From Uloborus plumipes (lineage: Eukaryota; Arthropoda; Arachnida; Araneae; Uloboridae), in contig JAXGGA010002840.1 of assembly GCA_038373865.1 (NCBI GenBank), forward strand, positions 1 to 64,000: a stretch of DNA of 64,000 bases, in the 5' to 3' direction. Positions 60,575 through 64,000 of the stretch are shown here, piece after piece. The notes beneath the pieces are model-generated. The model was not told the DNA's origin. It worked only from the letters and a program-made list of their open reading frames with translations, and did not search any database. Position 1 is the first letter of the stretch. Each line of letters starts with the position of its first letter. The position numbers and the translations under genes were made by a program.

Positions 60575-61095
60575 CAGTGGCGACTCGTGCCTTAATTTAG
60601 TGGGTGGGCCCGCAATTATATGTTTTCCCAGTAATGCTTACATAAATAAAATGAAGGAAACAACAGCGAGTAACTAATGCTGAGCGACGTAAAATAATAT
60701 TTAATTCTATTAATACAAATTTGCATTGCAAAATTATCTCATTTGATTTGATACATAGGTTTTATATTTTAAATGTTATACCAACCTTAAGCGATCAATG
60801 TAATAATAATAACAATATTTTGCACAGACGACAGACTTTCTATACACCACTAATTTTTTACAAAGCTAGCTCTCATAATTTTGCCATTTTCGGACAGTGA
60901 AAATATTCATCACATCAAAAGGGTCATGCCACAAGTCGGCGCCCCTCCTCAAACATTATGGACTGCACTCAAAAAGAAAACAAACATTTCTGCCTAAAAA
61001 CACACCCTCTCTCCCCCTAAAAATTTCGACAATTTGCAACATGACTTTTTGAAAACCTCTATCATCAAATTAAGGAACTTAGGAGCTCCTAATAA
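60575..61095. mobile_element. hAT-type element, copy 2, partial
   Basis: Starts CAGTGGCGACTCGTGCC and follows the first 510 bp of the element at 46752 closely, including ttaatttagtgggtgggccc, atgctgagcga, tttgatacataggttttata and the tgacttt...tctatca block. Similarity is lost near 61095, just before a (TA)n tract and the Penelope-like ORF; the rest may lie beyond the window. Confidence 0.8.
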
Positions 61096-61122
61096 TAAGG
61101 TAAATGACTCGATATAGGCATG

Positions 61123-61123
<1 letters not shown>

Positions 61124-61180
<57 letters not shown>
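61124..61180. repeat. (TA)n microsatellite
   Basis: About 55 bp of almost pure TA. It is translated in the open frame as a run of Tyr/Ile, which is not part of the real protein. It marks the 5' junction of the Penelope-like element. Confidence 0.9.
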
Positions 61181-61181
<1 letters not shown>

Positions 61182-61255
61182 AGGTTGTATTGCATAATTT
61201 TAACTAATTTGCTTTTGAGTTCTAGTTTACCTAAGGTTGTATTGCATAATTTTAA
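61180..61255 (+). repeat. 24-bp direct repeat, offset 52
   Basis: taaggttgtattgcataatt plus four more bases occurs at 61180-61203 and again at 61232-61255. The second copy is inside the coding region. The offset is not a multiple of three. Confidence 0.85.
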
Positions 61256-63686
61256 TAACATTTGCACTGTGCCTTTGAAAATTTACCGGAGATGTGGGGA
61301 TAAGAGATGCAAAACTTGTATTTATGCAGAAAAACATCAAATCAATGACAAAGCCGAGGACTACTTTTGTAAATGTGTCAATGTTATTTATGCAATTGAA
61401 TGCTTAACATGTGGTTTAATTTATGTTGGTCAAACAAGTAATAAATTAAGCATAAGAATGAATGGTCACAGGTCTGATATAAAGAATTTTCATAAACACA
61501 ACAAAAATGACATCGAGTTAGAACATTTCCAGGAACATAAATTTGACAATATTAAGATCTTCATTATGGACATAGAGTGTAATCTAAAAAAGAGACTTAA
61601 TCTAGAAAGCTGGTATATGGGAAAGCTTAATTGTGTTTATCCATATGGTTTAAACACTTCGTTCCACAATAACAATAATTCTAACTGCTCAAAATGCGTA
61701 TATAAAAAGTTTATTTTCAACAATACTAGAAGAAGAGGATGTAGGGGCAAGGGAAATTTTAAACGTAACACGCAAATTCTTCAAAGCTTCAATGACGTTA
61801 ATTTCAGTAGTCTTACTATTAATAATCTAAGAAAAATCAAACACATGATAATGTCCTCAAAAAACAGAGCGCTAAAATTCTTCATTAGAAAACACCTTAA
61901 TACTTTTTGCTTTAATAACAAAATGGTTCAGGATGCTATTATAGACCTTTTAAAATATAAATTAAACAGCGATGATCTTAATCAGTATAACAAAAACCCA
62001 ATTTTGCCTGTAGAAAACTTTGTGATCTCCTTTAAAAACAAAATGTTTGATTTTATAAATTTTTCCAAAATTTTTGATAAATGTAGAGATAGTTTTCCTA
62101 TGAAACAGCAATGTAATATCCGCAAAGTCTTCAAATATGAAAAAAGTTTAAAAAAACTCATCTGTAACTATAGCTTTTGCAGCAAAAACATTCACAATAT
62201 ACAAGAAAATGACTGTATTTGTAAGGAACATTTTTATAAAGACTTTATTAATAAAGAACATGGTCATATTATCACAGGTAACTTAAATATAATACAGAAT
62301 GAATCCCTAAAGTATCTCCTAGAAAAAGGCTCAAAATTTCGACCAGATAGTCACTTAAACAAAAATGCAATAATCAGTAATTTCAGCAAAGAACTAGACA
62401 TGTTTATTTTAAAAATCGCGTACAAGTATAGTTGGCCCATTGAAGGCTTTGTCGAATGGAAAAAGAAAATACTTAATGAATTTACTTATAGTTACAGTTT
62501 ATATAATTTTCACCATAAAGATCTTTGCAATTTTATCGATAAAAATCTTAACATGAGTATCAAAAACTTAAAAAAATCCTTTACTATCACTACAGTCGAC
62601 AAAGCAAGTAATAACTTTGCAATCATGTGTAAATTTCTTTACAAACAGCTACTTTTAAATGAATATTCCAATATCAACACTTATACAATGATTACTGAAG
62701 CAGAATCCAGCCTCAAGAAACGGCTACTCGCTTATGATAAAATCTTAAATACAAAGCATCTTAATTTCAGGTTTCCTTTCCTTTTTATTACAGTCAAATT
62801 TCATAAAAATCCAATTAAATTCAGGTTTGTCACAAGTGGTACTCATTCTTATAACGTGAGAGCCGGCTATATTTTCTTCGAAAAACTTAAAAATATCTTG
62901 GAAAAAATTGCTGAAGAAAAAAACTTAATTATTTTGAATAACCAAAAGGTTTTGAACTTTTTAAATAATCGTAATAACAATATTTACAGTATCAACACTT
63001 TTGACTTCGAAAATCTCTTTACAAATATTCCCCATCATCTAATCTTAGACATCTCTAATAAACTCTACGAAAAGTATGAATACTGCATAGGGTCAAAAAG
63101 AAGCTACTGGCTAAATTTAGTTAAATTCTGTGTTTTCGAAAACTATCTTTTTAATGGTTCTAATTTTTACAAGCAAATTAACGGTATTCCCATGGGTACG
63201 TCTTTTTCCAGTGCCTTTGCAAACGTTTTTCTTCATATTTATGAGTCAAATTTTCTAGTCGATAATGATCTTGAGGCCTTCAGGTACATTGATGACATCA
63301 TAATTTTTAACAACAGTAACTTCCATAATCTCTACAAGGATATTTATCCAAAAGAACTTTTGCTTAAACAAACAAATAGTAACAACACTGCTTCTTTTCT
63401 CGACATTTATATTAAATTAGAAGATAAAGATGTCAATCTAGCACTGTATGACAAACGTAAAGATTTCAACTTCAAAGTGCACTCACTTATCCATTTTCAC
63501 AGTTGTCTAAGTAAAAAGGTTTTCAAGAACATTATCATCTCCCAAGTTTCCCGATACAAAAAAATTTGCAACAATAATTCAAATCTAGACTCAGCAATAA
63601 GTCAATTAATTGTAACTTTAACTGAAAACTGCTACCCCGCGAATTTGACCAACAGTCTTATCAGTAGCGCATTGAAGAAGCCATAG
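61224..63686 (+). CDS. Naiad-type Penelope-like element: GIY-YIG endonuclease plus reverse transcriptase
   Basis: Open to TAG 63684-63686 (860 codons from the ATG at 61104, but the first 35 or so translate a TA repeat). Counting from 61104: zinc-finger-like CGDKRCKTCIYAEKH (64-78); GIY-YIG nuclease (NVIYAIEC at 93, GLIYVGQTSNKLSIRMNGHR at 104-123, WYMGKLN at 170, YPYGLN at 179); basic TRRRGCRGKGN (208-218); CICKEHF and GHIITGNLNI (371-395); TVDKASNNFAIMCK (497-510); RT motifs FDFENLFTNIPH (633), GIPMGTSFSSAFAN (694) and YIDD (728-731). The catalytic Asp residues are present. Penelope elements normally carry GIY-YIG after the RT; here it is in front, as described for the Naiad/Chlamys clade. 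The nuclease nicks target DNA and the RT copies RNA there. No plausible start Met follows the TA run, so the 5' end looks truncated. Confidence 0.9.
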   Translation, partial: SLPKVVLHNFNNICTVPLKIYRRCGDKRCKTCIYAEKHQINDKAEDYFCKCVNVIYAIECLTCGLIYVGQTSNKLSIRMNGHRSDIKNFHKHNKNDIELEHFQEHKFDNIKIFIMDIECNLKKRLNLESWYMGKLNCVYPYGLNTSFHNNNNSNCSKCVYKKFIFNNTRRRGCRGKGNFKRNTQILQSFNDVNFSSLTINNLRKIKHMIMSSKNRALKFFIRKHLNTFCFNNKMVQDAIIDLLKYKLNSDDLNQYNKNPILPVENFVISFKNKMFDFINFSKIFDKCRDSFPMKQQCNIRKVFKYEKSLKKLICNYSFCSKNIHNIQENDCICKEHFYKDFINKEHGHIITGNLNIIQNESLKYLLEKGSKFRPDSHLNKNAIISNFSKELDMFILKIAYKYSWPIEGFVEWKKKILNEFTYSYSLYNFHHKDLCNFIDKNLNMSIKNLKKSFTITTVDKASNNFAIMCKFLYKQLLLNEYSNINTYTMITEAESSLKKRLLAYDKILNTKHLNFRFPFLFITVKFHKNPIKFRFVTSGTHSYNVRAGYIFFEKLKNILEKIAEEKNLIILNNQKVLNFLNNRNNNIYSINTFDFENLFTNIPHHLILDISNKLYEKYEYCIGSKRSYWLNLVKFCVFENYLFNGSNFYKQINGIPMGTSFSSAFANVFLHIYESNFLVDNDLEAFRYIDDIIIFNNSNFHNLYKDIYPKELLLKQTNSNNTASFLDIYIKLEDKDVNLALYDKRKDFNFKVHSLIHFHSCLSKKVFKNIIISQVSRYKKICNNNSNLDSAISQLIVTLTENCYPANLTNSLISSALKKP

Positions 63687-64000
63687 GTTGGTAGTTCTTA
63701 CAGTGTTGTTTGAAAGTTCTTGTTTTTGTATTTCTTGTAATTTCATGTCATCTGTTCTATTTGAATTTTATTGATTATGTATAGTGTCTTTTGAATTGTA
63801 TTCTCTCGTGTATATGCATAAATGTATTGGACTTCTAGTGACCTACTGCTTGCTTGTGAGATGTCGGGGGCTAAAAGTTGCATCTTTTTAGGCGTTTTGC
63901 CTGCAACTTGCTAGAAACATCTCACTCCACTTTTCCCTACCCTAGGGGGGTCCCCCTGATGAAGGCCCCAGGGTCTTTTGGGAATTTTATTTTTACTTCC
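63687..64000 (+). other. 3' flank of the Penelope-like ORF
   Basis: T/G-rich sequence, then a purine/C-rich block (ctagggggg ... tccccctgatg, then aaggccccagggtcttttgg). Probably the 3' untranslated part of the element. The end of the element is not reached, so no target duplication can be seen. Confidence 0.5.

Noticed and set aside
61104..61223. N-terminal 40 residues of the Penelope-like frame
   Set aside because: Tyr/Ile run from a (TA)n tract; not part of the conserved protein.
63950..63985. ctgatga in the 3' flank of the Penelope-like ORF as a hammerhead ribozyme core
   Set aside because: Penelope-like elements often carry hammerheads, but after ctgatga there is no proper stem II followed by gaaa; the stem that can be drawn has a two-base loop. 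The sequence also ends at the window edge.

Overview
This window looks like intergenic DNA from an arthropod, most likely an arachnid and probably a spider. The sequence is AT-rich with many poly-G/poly-C runs. It holds no recognisable host gene. Every coding stretch I can assign belongs to a transposable element, and almost all are broken. The spider guess rests on the mix of elements (Naiad-type Penelope element, BEL/Pao, P-like, pogo/Tigger, many hAT and TA-flanked non-autonomous elements) and on the short palindrome around acttccttttatgtataagg at 12.46 kb, which resembles repeats I associate with spider genomes. It is an inference, not a proof.

Layout. 0-9 kb: AT-rich non-coding DNA, a 15-mer motif family (2.9-4.9 kb), a fold-back MITE (4394-4788), a degenerate tandem repeat (5.37-5.89 kb) and a degenerate hAT-like element (about 6.98-8.31 kb). 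10-18 kb: an old interspersed repeat, three pogo/Tigger-type MITEs with TA duplications (12480-12876, 15826-16341, 16870-17154) and a 2.05 kb hAT-type element with an exact 8-bp duplication (13503-15553). 19.3-23 kb: a Tc1/mariner-like transposase pseudogene split by a 2.35 kb inserted element. 24-26.5 kb: a fold-back MITE carrying TGACGTCA in each arm, a GGGCGC minisatellite, a direct duplication and an interspersed repeat. 27.2-35.8 kb: a tRNA-derived SINE, a TA-flanked element (27537-29021), then a BEL/Pao retrotransposon (29046 to about 34.7 kb) whose reverse transcriptase is interrupted by a complete P-superfamily transposon (31897-34604), then a non-LTR ORF1 remnant on the minus strand. 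35.8-41.5 kb: copy A of a 1.1 kb repeat, a hAT element nested inside another hAT element, a 38-bp near-perfect hairpin and another pogo-type MITE. 41.55-46.63 kb: two related long-inverted-repeat DNA transposons, one nested in the other. 46.75-50.93 kb: a 1.72 kb hAT element and a pogo/Tigger transposase pseudogene with a PHD-like C-terminus, itself split by a 645 bp hAT-like MITE. 53-58 kb: duplicated LINE fragments, a distant inverted-repeat pair and an unidentified 100-codon ORF. 58.3-61.1 kb: a second SINE, copy B of the 1.1 kb repeat with a hAT MITE inserted, and a second copy of the 46.75 kb hAT family. 61.2-63.7 kb: an open Penelope-like ORF with its GIY-YIG domain N-terminal to the reverse transcriptase (Naiad arrangement), abutting a (TA)n tract.

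The main biological content is a layered record of transposition. At least six insertions can be placed to the base because the duplicated target sites survive. For the pogo and BEL hosts the interrupted reading frame also lines up across the insertion. The largest intact coding potential is the Penelope ORF.
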